Below are positions 19,725 to 28,783 of a DNA stretch of 32,694 bases, piece by piece. Positions within the stretch are counted from its first letter, which is position 1. Each line of letters starts with the position of its first letter. The DNA comes from Rubrobacter sp. (GTDB lineage: Bacteria > Actinomycetota > Rubrobacteria > Rubrobacterales > Rubrobacteraceae), in contig JADDPV010000167.1 of the NCBI GenBank assembly GCA_016781705.1, positions 1 through 32,694 on the forward strand, given 5' to 3'. The notes below the pieces were generated by a model, which did no database searches, was not told the DNA's origin, and saw only the letters and a list, made by a program, of their open reading frames with translations. A program made the position numbers and the translations under genes.

Positions 19725-20648
19725 TTGGAAGGCCCGTACAGGGACCTGGGCTCCGGCTTCGCCCGCCTGACCGGCGTCGAGGGGCTCCGCCGCAGCCCCC
19801 GGCGCCTGCGCTGTGTCGAAGACGCCCTCATCGAGCTCCTGCGCAACGCCCGCGACGCCGGCGCGAAGAATGTTTACGTCGCCTCGATCCTGCGGGCACG
19901 CCGCTACCGCTCCGTCACCGTGATCGACGACGGAAACGGTATCCCCGAGACCCACAAGGACCTGGTCTTCGAGCCCGGAGTCACCACCCGCCACCTCCAA
20001 TCCATCGCGGAAGGAGAAGGCTCTCCCCACGGCGCCGGCCTCTCCCTGCACCACATCAAGGCCGCCGCACTCTCCGCAGAGGTCCTCTCCGCGCGCTCGC
20101 CGACCTCCCTACACGTCGTCTTCGACACCAAAACCTTCCCCGAAAGGAGCTTGCAGTCGGGCTCCCGCCCGTCCAAGTCCAACCTCCCCGCCACCCTCGC
20201 CGCCTTCGCCGAAAACCCCAACTCCCCCCGCCTCTATCATGCCTCCCCCGCCCGAATCCTCGCCCGCCTCCTCCACCACCACATAATACAAACGGGCGGC
20301 GCCAGAGGCGGCGGGGGGTTGCGTGAGGCGGCGGAGGCGTTGGGATTGCACGTGTCGTCGAGGACGGCTTTGAGGGTGATATCGGGGGAGATCCCGGCGG
20401 CTGAGGAGGTCCTGGGCTCTCCCCGCCCGGCCAGGGCTGCTTCTGCAGGCAGGGAAGGCCGACGACGAGACGGGGCGGGAGGGCCTATACTCGTGGTTGG
20501 CGACGAGGAGTTGGCGGAGATAGGGGCTGTGCTGCGGCGCGCGGCGAGGGCGAGCTACCTGGACGTGGCGGGCCTCGTCGTCGAAAGGCGGCCTGGGGAG
20601 TGGGTCCTCAAGGCTCGCGTCTACGAACCGGAGGATGAGTATGAGTAG
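19725..20648 (+). CDS. GHKL-fold ATPase domain protein of unknown function
   Basis: Bergerat motifs: N box ALIELLRNARDAGAKNVYV, G1 VIDDGNGIPE, G2 PHGAGLSLHHIK; C-terminal half unassigned; TTG start. Confidence 0.8.
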   Translation: MEGPYRDLGSGFARLTGVEGLRRSPRRLRCVEDALIELLRNARDAGAKNVYVASILRARRYRSVTVIDDGNGIPETHKDLVFEPGVTTRHLQSIAEGEGSPHGAGLSLHHIKAAALSAEVLSARSPTSLHVVFDTKTFPERSLQSGSRPSKSNLPATLAAFAENPNSPRLYHASPARILARLLHHHIIQTGGARGGGGLREAAEALGLHVSSRTALRVISGEIPAAEEVLGSPRPARAASAGREGRRRDGAGGPILVVGDEELAEIGAVLRRAARASYLDVAGLVVERRPGEWVLKARVYEPEDEYE

Positions 20649-22044
20649 CATCGTTAGTGGCGAAGCGGGCATGAGGAGGACTGGCGGTTCCGCTTCGGCG
20701 GCGCCCATACCCTTGGGCAGGAAACCTGCGGGAGGAGCCTTTCAGGAAGCCTCGGGGGGCGTCTCGGCGTCGAAGAAGACGGCGTGCATCAGGACTTTTG
20801 GGTGCCAGATGAACGTCCACGACTCGGACAGGATGAGGCGCATGATCCGGGACGCCGGTTACGCCGAGGTCCACCGCTACGAAGAGGCCGACCTCGTCGT
20901 TCTCAACACCTGCTACGTGCGCGAGAACGCCGTGGACCGCGTCAAGGGTCACCTCGGCGAGCTGAACCGCCTCAAGAGAGAGGGGCGCGTCAAGAAAGTA
21001 GCCCTCGCCGGCTGCATCGGCGCCGCCGGCGAAGCCACCGAGCTCGAACGCCGCTACGGCATAGACCTCGTACTGGGTACCCATAATACATATGAGCTTG
21101 CGGAGTTCGTGGGGCTACCGGGGATGGAGGAGACGTTCACGCCGGAGTTGCCGGGGACGGAGGGGGAACATGCGGCGTTCGTCACGATAATGACGGGCTG
21201 CAACTACGTTTGCAGCTACTGCATCGTGCCGGCGGTGCGGGGCAGGATGGTGTGCCGCCCGATGGAGAACGTCGTCGAGGAGGTAGAGAGGCTGGTCTCC
21301 TCGGGGACGCGGTACGTGACGCTGCTCGGGCAGACGGTGGACGCGTGGCGGGAGGATGGCAGGCGATTCTGCGACCTGTTGGAGCGCGTCGCGGAGGCGG
21401 CGCCCAGGGTATGGTTCACGACCAGCCACCCGTCCAACATGGAGGACCGGACGCTCAGGCTCATTGGGGAGAAGGCCACGATAGTCCGGAGGTTGCATTT
21501 GCCGGTGCAGTCGGGGTCGGATCGGATGCTGAAGGCGATGCACCGGGGGTATAAATCCGACAGGTACCGGCGCAAGATCGAGGTTTTCCGCGAGGCCGTG
21601 CCGGACGGGACTCTCTCCACGGACATCATCGTCGGGCACCCGGGCGAAACGGAAGAGGACCACGAGGAGACGCTGAGGCTGGTCGCGGACTGCGCCTTCG
21701 ACGCGGCCTACGTATTCAAGTTCTCGCCCAGGCGGGGGACGGAGGCGGCGAGCCTGCCAGGGGCTGTGCCCGAGAAAGTGGCGCAGCGGAGGTTCATGGA
21801 GGTGTTGCGCGCCGTGGAAAGCAACGCTCTCCACAACAACCGGCGCAAGATCGGGTCGGTCCAAGAGATCTACGTCAGGCACGGCCACACGGGTGAGGGT
21901 AAGGCCATCGGCGAGACCTGGAGTGGGCACGCCGTCCACGTCCCGACCGGCGGCGCCGAGCCCGGCCGATACGTTACGGCCAGGATCGAGGGCGCAGGCC
22001 CCCACGTCCTCTACGCCGGAGAGCCTTCAGGCCCGCCGCGATAG
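20635..22044 (+). CDS. miaB: tRNA-2-methylthio-N6-dimethylallyladenosine synthase MiaB (start uncertain)
   Basis: CIRTFGCQMNVHDSDRM, radical-SAM GCNYVCSYCIVPAVRG, LLGQTVDAW, C-terminal TRAM region; overlaps the end of the GHKL gene. Confidence 0.95.
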   Translation: MSMSSIVSGEAGMRRTGGSASAAPIPLGRKPAGGAFQEASGGVSASKKTACIRTFGCQMNVHDSDRMRRMIRDAGYAEVHRYEEADLVVLNTCYVRENAVDRVKGHLGELNRLKREGRVKKVALAGCIGAAGEATELERRYGIDLVLGTHNTYELAEFVGLPGMEETFTPELPGTEGEHAAFVTIMTGCNYVCSYCIVPAVRGRMVCRPMENVVEEVERLVSSGTRYVTLLGQTVDAWREDGRRFCDLLERVAEAAPRVWFTTSHPSNMEDRTLRLIGEKATIVRRLHLPVQSGSDRMLKAMHRGYKSDRYRRKIEVFREAVPDGTLSTDIIVGHPGETEEDHEETLRLVADCAFDAAYVFKFSPRRGTEAASLPGAVPEKVAQRRFMEVLRAVESNALHNNRRKIGSVQEIYVRHGHTGEGKAIGETWSGHAVHVPTGGAEPGRYVTARIEGAGPHVLYAGEPSGPPR

Positions 22045-22047
22045 ACG

Positions 22048-22980
22048 GTGTCCGGTAAGGCGGGCACGGAGAAGGTAGCCGCCACGGCGCGACGCTCGAC
22101 CAGGAAGAAGGCGCTCATCGTGTGTGGGCCGACGGCGGCCGGCAAGAGCGGGCTCGCCGACGGGTTCGCCGACGGGGTTTCGGAGGCTTTCGGCGTGTGG
22201 GCCCCGGTGCTGGTGGTGGACTCAATGCAGGTCTACCGGGAGATACCCGTGATGACCAACCAGGCCCGCGCACGCCCCGCGGAGATGGTCGGCGTCGTTT
22301 CCGTCGCCGAGGAGTGGACCGTCGCCCGCCACAAGGAGCGCGTCGAGGAGCTGGTCGCGCCACTAGAGATACCCTTCGTCCTCGACGCGGGGACGGGCAT
22401 GTACCTGAACGCCGTCGTGCTCGACGTCCCGCTCGCACCACGGGCGCCGGCCGGGATTCGAGAGGAGGCCAGGAGGCTCGCGGCGGGGGCGGAGAACCCG
22501 CGGCGGGCCGCTCGCGAGGCGGAGCTCGGGATGATGGGGGCGCCCGAGCGTGGTTCGATCTGGTCGGGCGAGCCGCTTTACGACGCCGCTTTCTTCTACG
22601 TGCGACCGCCGAGAGACGTCCTGGACCGCAACATCGCAGCGAGGTCCGCCAAGATCCTGCGCGATGGCGTCGGAGAGGCGCGGGAGTTGCTGCGCCTCTC
22701 CACCTCAGGAGAGCTCGCGCCCAACAACCCGTCCGTACGCGAGGCCGTGGGCGTGAGGGAGATGCTCGCGCTAGTCTCCGGCGACACAACTATCAGGGAG
22801 GCCGAGGACCGCGTAAACGCTCGCACCCGCAGGCTCGCCCGGCGTCAGATGCGTTGGTTCGACAAGCTCGCCCACCGCCTGCCGAGGGACCGCCTCCACG
22901 TCGTGCAGAGCGCCGCCGAGGCAAAGACGGAACACGGTATAAAACACGGTATAATGAAGGCATGGACGAGAAAAGGATAA
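22048..22980 (+). CDS. miaA: tRNA dimethylallyltransferase MiaA (divergent)
   Basis: LIVCGPTAAGKSGLAD P-loop, VVDSMQVYREIPVMTN, RRLARRQMRWFDKL; GTG start; adjacent to miaB. Confidence 0.87.
   Translation: MSGKAGTEKVAATARRSTRKKALIVCGPTAAGKSGLADGFADGVSEAFGVWAPVLVVDSMQVYREIPVMTNQARARPAEMVGVVSVAEEWTVARHKERVEELVAPLEIPFVLDAGTGMYLNAVVLDVPLAPRAPAGIREEARRLAAGAENPRRAAREAELGMMGAPERGSIWSGEPLYDAAFFYVRPPRDVLDRNIAARSAKILRDGVGEARELLRLSTSGELAPNNPSVREAVGVREMLALVSGDTTIREAEDRVNARTRRLARRQMRWFDKLAHRLPRDRLHVVQSAAEAKTEHGIKHGIMKAWTRKG
22931..22954 (+). repeat. Perfect 12-nt tandem repeat (AACACGGTATAA x2) containing promoter-like TATAAT at 22950-22955
   Basis: AACACGGTATAA at 22931-22942 and 22943-22954, at the 3' end of miaA and just before the hflX ATG. 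Confidence 0.85.
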
Positions 22981-24260
22981 AGGAGCAGCGCGCGATCCTC
23001 GTCGGGGCGGGCGAGGATAGGCAGATGGGTGAGCTCGGGAGGCTGGCGGAGACGCTCGGCCTGGAGGTGTTGGGCGTAATGGAGCAGGGCCGGCGCGACG
23101 GCGCGGGCTACCTCGGGCGCGGCAAGCGGCGGGAGCTTCGGGAGCTCGTCGAGGAACTCGAGGTCGGCGTGGTGGTCGCGGACGACGAGTTGACGGCTTC
23201 GCAGGCTCGTTTGCTGGAGAAAGAAGCCGGGGCGGCGTTGATCGACCGCACCGCGCTCATCATACGCATCTTCGGGGAGCACGCGCGGGACGCGGCGAGC
23301 CGTCTGGAGGTCGAGCTCGCGGAGCTATCGTACCGGCTGCCCAGGATCAAGGGCGGCGCGGGGGCGTTGAGCCGCCTCGGCGGCGGCGTCGGGGGGGCGC
23401 GCCGCGGACCCGGCGAGCAGCAGCTCGAGTACGATCGCCGTACCATCCGCGAGCGGATGCGCATGATCCGCAAGAAGCTAGAGGACGAGAAGGCCGCCCG
23501 CGCGGTTCGGGGCGCACGCCTCAAGGGAGGCGGCCCGCCCACCGTCGCGCTCGTCGGCTACACCAACGCCGGGAAGACCACGATCCTCAACGCCTTGAGC
23601 GGCGCGAACCGTTCGACCAGAGACCGCCTCTTCGAGACACTCGAGACGACCACGCGCCTCGTGAGCGGCAGCACGGACCACGACGGCCTGGACGGCTCGC
23701 GGCGCCGGCCCGACTTCGTGGTGACGGACACGGTCGGGTTTATCAGGAAGCTCCCGACGCAGCTGGTGCACTCGTTCGCGGCGACGCTGGAGGCGGCCCG
23801 CGACGCGGACGTGCGCGTGATCTGCGCCGACGCGGGCGGGAACCTCGCGGGGCTCTCGGAGGAGCTCGGGTCGGTGACGGGGACGTTAGCCGACGCCGGC
23901 ATCCCCACCGACGACGCCCTGCTATGCCTGAACAAGGTGGACCTGCTCTCGGAAGCGGAGTTGCGGGGCCTGGAGCGGGAGTACCCGCGGGCCGTCAGGA
24001 TCAGCGCGCGCGAGGGCACCGGCGAGGACACCGGCGAAGGGGTCGGGCCGCTTGTAGAGGCGATCTACGCGAAGATCTCCTCGGGGCACGAGCGCGTGGA
24101 GATCCTCATCCCGCACGAGGAGTACGGCGAAGCCGCCCGCCTCTACGGCACGGCGGAGATCCACGCCGAAAAGGTCACCGCCGAGGGGCTCTACATGGAC
24201 GTCACCCTCCCCAGGCGACTCCTCGACCGCTACGCCCGCCACGCCCTCGCCGCGAAATGA
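22962..24260 (+). CDS. hflX: GTPase HflX
   Basis: GGVGGARRGPGEQQLEYDRRTIRERM, VALVGYTNAGKTTILNALSG, DTVGFIRKLPTQLVHSFAATLEA; ATG 22962 is inside the 3' end of miaA. Confidence 0.95.
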   Translation: MDEKRIKEQRAILVGAGEDRQMGELGRLAETLGLEVLGVMEQGRRDGAGYLGRGKRRELRELVEELEVGVVVADDELTASQARLLEKEAGAALIDRTALIIRIFGEHARDAASRLEVELAELSYRLPRIKGGAGALSRLGGGVGGARRGPGEQQLEYDRRTIRERMRMIRKKLEDEKAARAVRGARLKGGGPPTVALVGYTNAGKTTILNALSGANRSTRDRLFETLETTTRLVSGSTDHDGLDGSRRRPDFVVTDTVGFIRKLPTQLVHSFAATLEAARDADVRVICADAGGNLAGLSEELGSVTGTLADAGIPTDDALLCLNKVDLLSEAELRGLEREYPRAVRISAREGTGEDTGEGVGPLVEAIYAKISSGHERVEILIPHEEYGEAARLYGTAEIHAEKVTAEGLYMDVTLPRRLLDRYARHALAAK

Positions 24261-24267
24261 CCGGAGC

Positions 24268-25089
24268 TTGAAGGAGGAGCCTCCGGCGGCCTTCCTCCTC
24301 TACCCGTCGCCGCCGTCGCGGGCGCTGTCCGCGGGCGAGATCTACGACGACCTCACCCTTCCCGGGGACGAGACCGGCGGGCGACCGTATACCGTCATCA
24401 ACGCGGTCAGCACGCTGGACGGGAGGGCGGCCGTGGGCGGCAAGTCTTCGCCGGTCGGCGCCGCCGTGGACCGTTTGCTGATGCGCGACATCCGCTGCGC
24501 GGTGGACGCCGTGCTGGTCGGCGCTGGCACGCTGCGCAGCGAGAACCTGGACCTCGGGGTGTCGCGGGACCTGATCGGGAGACGCCGGGCGAACGGTCTC
24601 GCCGACCAGCCCCTACAGATCGTCCTCCAGGGCCGCTCGCCCCTCCCGGAGAGCCGGCGCCTCTACGAGACGGCCGGCGACCGCCTCCTCGTCCTCGCCC
24701 CGAAGGGCGTCCACCGGGGACCAAATGAAGCGCCCGCCCGCCTCACCGTTCGGGAGGTAGCGGCCTCACCAGCCTCGGGCTTGCCTGACGCGGGGAGCGT
24801 CCTCGCGCTGCTGGGGGGGGAGGAGTTTGGCGTCCGTAGGCTCCTGGTGGAGGGCGGACCCGCGGTGAACCGCTCTTTCCTCGCGGGCGGGCACGTCAGC
24901 GAGCTGTTTTTGACGCTCGCGCCAGGGATAACGGGCGAGCCGGATGCCCCGAACATCGTCTCCGATGGGGAGCCACTCCCCGGGGCGGCGCGCGAATGGC
25001 GACTCGTCTCAGCTTACACCGCCGACGGCGAACTCTACCTGCGCTACCTGTCGCGGCGCGCTGGCCGGGTCCAGAGCCGGGGGGGTTAG
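24268..25089 (+). CDS. RibD C-terminal (dihydrofolate reductase-like) domain protein
   Basis: VINAVSTLDGRAAVGG, VDAVLVGAGTLRSENLDLG, LLVEGGPAVNRSFLAGG; TTG start. Confidence 0.88.
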   Translation: MKEEPPAAFLLYPSPPSRALSAGEIYDDLTLPGDETGGRPYTVINAVSTLDGRAAVGGKSSPVGAAVDRLLMRDIRCAVDAVLVGAGTLRSENLDLGVSRDLIGRRRANGLADQPLQIVLQGRSPLPESRRLYETAGDRLLVLAPKGVHRGPNEAPARLTVREVAASPASGLPDAGSVLALLGGEEFGVRRLLVEGGPAVNRSFLAGGHVSELFLTLAPGITGEPDAPNIVSDGEPLPGAAREWRLVSAYTADGELYLRYLSRRAGRVQSRGG

Positions 25090-25202
25090 CTTTGTGGATT
25101 GCGCACTTTCGGGAGCCCTACCTGGTGCGCATGGTGGGCGGTGGGGTATAAGATTAGGCGGTGCGTCTCAGACGTGGCATAGTCCGGCGAAACAAGGGAG
25201 GT

Positions 25203-27281
25203 ATGTTGGACCTCAAGACTCAGAAGAGCGTAGCGCGGCGCTCCATAGACGCCGTCAGGACGCTGGCGATGGACGCCGTGCAGAAGGCGGGCAACGGCCA
25301 CCCGGGCACGGCGATGGCGCTCGCCCCGCTGGCGTACGCCATCTACACGAGGTTCCTCCGGCACAACCCCGAGAACCCCCTCTGGCCCGACCGCGACCGC
25401 TTCGTGCTCTCCGCCGGCCACGCCTCGATGCTCCAGTACGCCCTCCTCCACCTCACCGGCTACGACCTGCCGATGGAGGAGATAAAGAACTTCCGACAGA
25501 AGGGCTCGCGGACGCCGGGCCACCCCGAACACTTCCTCACGCCGGGGGTGGAGACCACGACCGGGCCCCTGGGACAGGGCTTCGCCAACGGCGTCGGCAT
25601 GGCGATAGCCGAGCGGTTCCTCGCCGACAGGTACAACCGCATAGGACACGAGGTGGTGGACCACCGCACCTTCGCCATCTGCTCCGACGGCGACCTCATG
25701 GAGGGTGTAGCCAACGAGGCCGCCTCCATCGCCGGGCAGAACGGGCTGGGGAAGATGATCTACTTCTACGACGACAACCGCATCACCATAGACGGCACGA
25801 CCGCCATCTCCTTCGACCGCGAGGACAAGGGGAAACGCTTCGAGGCCCAGGGCTGGCACGTCCAGCACGTCGCCGACTCCGAGGACGTAGACGCCCTCGC
25901 CGAGGCGACGAATAATGCTATAGCGGAAGTCGACCGGCCCTCGCTGGTAATAGTGCGCTCCCACATCGCCTACCCCGCGCCCAAGGCGATGGACACCGCC
26001 GCCGCCCATGGCTCGGCTCTGGGCGAGGACGAGGTGCGCGCCGCGAAGGAGGCCATGGGCCTCGATCCCGACGAGCACTTCGTCGTCCCTGACGAGGTCT
26101 ACGAGCACATGGATCAGAAGAGGCGTGGCCGCGAGCTCGAGGAGGGGTGGAACCGGCGCTTCGCCGCGTGGCGCGACGAGTTCCCCGGCCTCGCGGAGGA
26201 GTGGGACCAGGTCCAGAGTGGCGACCCCAGGCCAGGCTACGAAGAGAAGCTGCCTTCCTGGGACCCGTCGGAGACGGAGAAGCTCGCGACGCGCAAGGCG
26301 GGAGCGGCGGTCATGGACGCGTTCAACGACTACGTGCCGACCATGGTCGGTGGGGCAGCCGACCTGGTGAACTCGACCTCGACCCGGTTCACGGGTGGCG
26401 GGCTCTTCTCCCCCAACAACGCCGGGCGCAACGTCGCCTGGGGGGTACGCGAGCACGCCATGGGCTCGGCCGTCAACGGCATCGCGGTGCACGGCGGGAT
26501 GGTCAGGCCCTACGGCTCGACCTTCCTCATCTTCTCCGACTACATGCGCCCGGCCGTGAGGTTGTCGGCGCTCATGGGTTTGAAGGTCGCCTGGATCTGG
26601 ACACACGACTCCGTCGGCCTCGGCGAGGACGGCCCGACCCACCAGCCCATCGAACACTACATGGCCCTGCGCGCCATCCCGAACCTTACCGTGATCCGCC
26701 CGGCCGACGCCAACGAGACCTCCATGGCCTGGCGCTCCATCTTCGACACCGACGGCCCGGCCGCCCTGCTCCTGACGCGCCAGAACGTCCCGGTCCTCGA
26801 CCCCGGACCGGCCGAGGGCGCTCTGCGCGGCGCATACGTCCGCGCGGACGCTGACGGCGAGCCCGAGGTCATCCTCATCGGTACCGGCTCCGAGGTCGCC
26901 GTCGCCCTGGAGGCGAGGGAGCTTCTCCTTGAGCAGGGCGTTGCGGCGCGGGTGGTGAGCATGCCCTCGTGGGAGATCTTCGACTCCCAGGAGCAGTCTT
27001 ACAAGGACTGGGTGCTCCCGCCGTCGGTCGAGGCGCGGGTCTCGGTCGAAGCGGGGGTGCCGACCGGCTGGGAGCGGTACGTGGGCTTCCGGGGCAGGAG
27101 CGTCGGGATAAACCGCTTCGGGGCCTCCGCGCCGGGGGAGGCGCTGCTCGAAGAGCTCGGTATCAGCCCGGCGAACGTGGCGAACCACGCTCTGGACCTC
27201 CTGGGCCGCTCAGAGAGGGTCAGCGACGACCCGGGCACGCCCGCGGTCGAGGACACCGACCCTTCGGAGGGACATTCGTAG
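25203..27281 (+). CDS. tkt: Transketolase (start at 25161, 25203 or 25206)
   Basis: [58 protein letters not shown] 25203 gives [20 protein letters not shown]. Confidence 0.96.
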   Translation: MLDLKTQKSVARRSIDAVRTLAMDAVQKAGNGHPGTAMALAPLAYAIYTRFLRHNPENPLWPDRDRFVLSAGHASMLQYALLHLTGYDLPMEEIKNFRQKGSRTPGHPEHFLTPGVETTTGPLGQGFANGVGMAIAERFLADRYNRIGHEVVDHRTFAICSDGDLMEGVANEAASIAGQNGLGKMIYFYDDNRITIDGTTAISFDREDKGKRFEAQGWHVQHVADSEDVDALAEATNNAIAEVDRPSLVIVRSHIAYPAPKAMDTAAAHGSALGEDEVRAAKEAMGLDPDEHFVVPDEVYEHMDQKRRGRELEEGWNRRFAAWRDEFPGLAEEWDQVQSGDPRPGYEEKLPSWDPSETEKLATRKAGAAVMDAFNDYVPTMVGGAADLVNSTSTRFTGGGLFSPNNAGRNVAWGVREHAMGSAVNGIAVHGGMVRPYGSTFLIFSDYMRPAVRLSALMGLKVAWIWTHDSVGLGEDGPTHQPIEHYMALRAIPNLTVIRPADANETSMAWRSIFDTDGPAALLLTRQNVPVLDPGPAEGALRGAYVRADADGEPEVILIGTGSEVAVALEARELLLEQGVAARVVSMPSWEIFDSQEQSYKDWVLPPSVEARVSVEAGVPTGWERYVGFRGRSVGINRFGASAPGEALLEELGISPANVANHALDLLGRSERVSDDPGTPAVEDTDPSEGHS

Positions 27282-27341
27282 GGGGAGCGCGAGAGGTAGC
27301 ACACGGTCAGGTAAGACGGAGGGGACGGGAGGTATACAACG

Positions 27342-28442
27342 GTGAACGAGAACCTTTTGAAGGCCACGCATCTGGGGCAGGGGATCTGGATAGACTCGAT
27401 CTCGCGCGACGACCTCGTCGAGGACGGCACGCTGCACACGATGATCGAAGACGGAGTCGTCGGCGTGACCTCGAACCCGACCATTTTCCAGAAGGCCATC
27501 TCCGGATCCAGCCTCTACGACGATCAGCTCGAAGAGGTCTCCAGGAAGACGGACGACCCGAAGGAGATCTTCCTGGAGCTGGCGAGGAAGGACATCCAGG
27601 ACGCCTGCGACATCCTGGCTCCGGTCTACGAACGCACCGCTAAGAAAGACGGCTACGTCTCTTTAGAGGTCTCACCCAACATCTCCTACGACGTCCCGAA
27701 GACCGTCGAGGAGGCCATGAGGCTGCACGCGTTGGTGGATAGGCCGAACCTGCTGGTCAAAATACCGGCGACCCAGCCCGGCCTCGCGGCCATCGAAGAG
27801 GTGATTGCGCAGGGCAAGTCCGTGAACGTCACCTTGATCTTCTCGCTCGCGCGCTACAAGACGGTCGCGAAGGCGTACATCCGCGGGTTACAACGGCTCG
27901 TAGCGGGCGGCGGCGACCCGTCCGGGGTGGCGAGCGTGGCGAGCTTCTTCGTGAGCCGGGTGGACAGCGAGGCGGACAAGCGTCTGGAGGAGATCGGGCG
28001 GCCGGACCTCAAGGGGAGGCTGGCGATAGCGAACGCCAAGCTGGCCTACGCGGCTTTCGAGGAGGTCTTCTCCGGCGACGACTGGGACTTCCTGGAGTCG
28101 AAGGGTGCGAGCAAGCAGCGCCCGCTGTGGGCCTCGACCTCGACCAAGAACCCCGACTACCCGGACACCATCTACGTGGACAACCTGGTCGGCCCGGACA
28201 CGGTGAACACCATGCCCGCCTCCACCCTGGAAGCGACGATGGACCACGGCGACATCAGGCCCACCCTCAAGGAGGGCCTCGAAGACGCGAAGAGGCTCCC
28301 GCGCATCCTTGCCGAGGCCGGCGTAGACTACGAAGACGTCACCGAGACACTGGAGAAGGAGGGTGTGGCGAAGTTCACCGACTCCTTCGATGAGCTCCTA
28401 GAGGGCATACGCGAGAAGAGCCACCGGCTGGTGCGCCACTAA
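27342..28442 (+). CDS. tal: Transaldolase
   Basis: QGIWIDSISRDD, GVTSNPTIFQKAI, NLLVKIPATQPGLAAIEE, WASTSTKNPDYPDTIYVDNLVGPDTVNTMP; GTG start. Confidence 0.96.
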   Translation: MNENLLKATHLGQGIWIDSISRDDLVEDGTLHTMIEDGVVGVTSNPTIFQKAISGSSLYDDQLEEVSRKTDDPKEIFLELARKDIQDACDILAPVYERTAKKDGYVSLEVSPNISYDVPKTVEEAMRLHALVDRPNLLVKIPATQPGLAAIEEVIAQGKSVNVTLIFSLARYKTVAKAYIRGLQRLVAGGGDPSGVASVASFFVSRVDSEADKRLEEIGRPDLKGRLAIANAKLAYAAFEEVFSGDDWDFLESKGASKQRPLWASTSTKNPDYPDTIYVDNLVGPDTVNTMPASTLEATMDHGDIRPTLKEGLEDAKRLPRILAEAGVDYEDVTETLEKEGVAKFTDSFDELLEGIREKSHRLVRH

Positions 28443-28454
28443 ACGCAGTCTTTT

Positions 28455-28503
28455 GGTCCCTCGGTCTTTCGGCTATGGACATTTTTTGACAGACCGAGGG
28501 ACC
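28455..28503 (+). repeat. 13-bp perfect inverted repeat between tal and the HAD remnant
   Basis: GGTCCCTCGGTCT (28455-28467) and AGACCGAGGGACC (28491-28503), 23-nt loop; right arm is followed by a second GACCGAG copy (28504-28510). Confidence 0.8.
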
Positions 28504-28522
28504 GACCGAGAGGAGGAGAGAA

Positions 28523-28783
28523 TTGGCGAGGGGTTTCCGGGGCGCTATCCTCGACGACGTTGGCGGGGTGCCGGTGGGTTCGCCCCACGAGATGGCCTTC
28601 TGCTGGCAGCGCGAGGGCCTGCGCCAGCCCGTGGAGGACGACGGGCGGAGCGGCACCCGCGAGCGGGTTTCCTGCTCGCCGGAGAAGCTGACGAGTAGCC
28701 CGGACGATGTCGTTTCCCCGGGCGGGGTTTCCCCGGACGCACTGCGCGAAGGGCGCCTGGAGGAAGGGGTGAACGCCCGATGA
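28523..28783 (+). pseudogene. Decayed N-terminal remnant of a beta-phosphoglucomutase-like HAD hydrolase, ORF still open
   Basis: RGAILDDVGGVPVGSPHEMAF resembles RGAIFDVDGVLVDSPHE-AW of HAD enzymes, but the catalytic DxDG is lost and only 86 aa remain; SD AGGAGG and ATGA overlap with pgi retained. Confidence 0.6.

Noticed and set aside
22122-22961. N-terminal extension of the hflX ORF across miaA
   Set aside because: Out-of-frame reading of miaA rich in R/G/A; HflX homology starts at ATG 22962.
26147-26854. Alternate-frame + strand ORF inside tkt, and similar ones inside pgi (28881..30056) and ribF (6661..7158)
   Set aside because: Arg/Gly/Ala-rich overprinted frames typical of high-GC genomes; no family signal.
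25086-27188. 700-aa minus-strand ORF opposite tkt
   Set aside because: Shadow ORF of a GC-rich gene; low-complexity R/D/V/H-rich translation with no motifs, while the + strand encodes clear transketolase.
28482-28514. TTGACA at 28486-28491 as a promoter for the HAD remnant/pgi
   Set aside because: No acceptable -10 at 15-19 nt spacing; it sits in the loop/arm of the inverted repeat.
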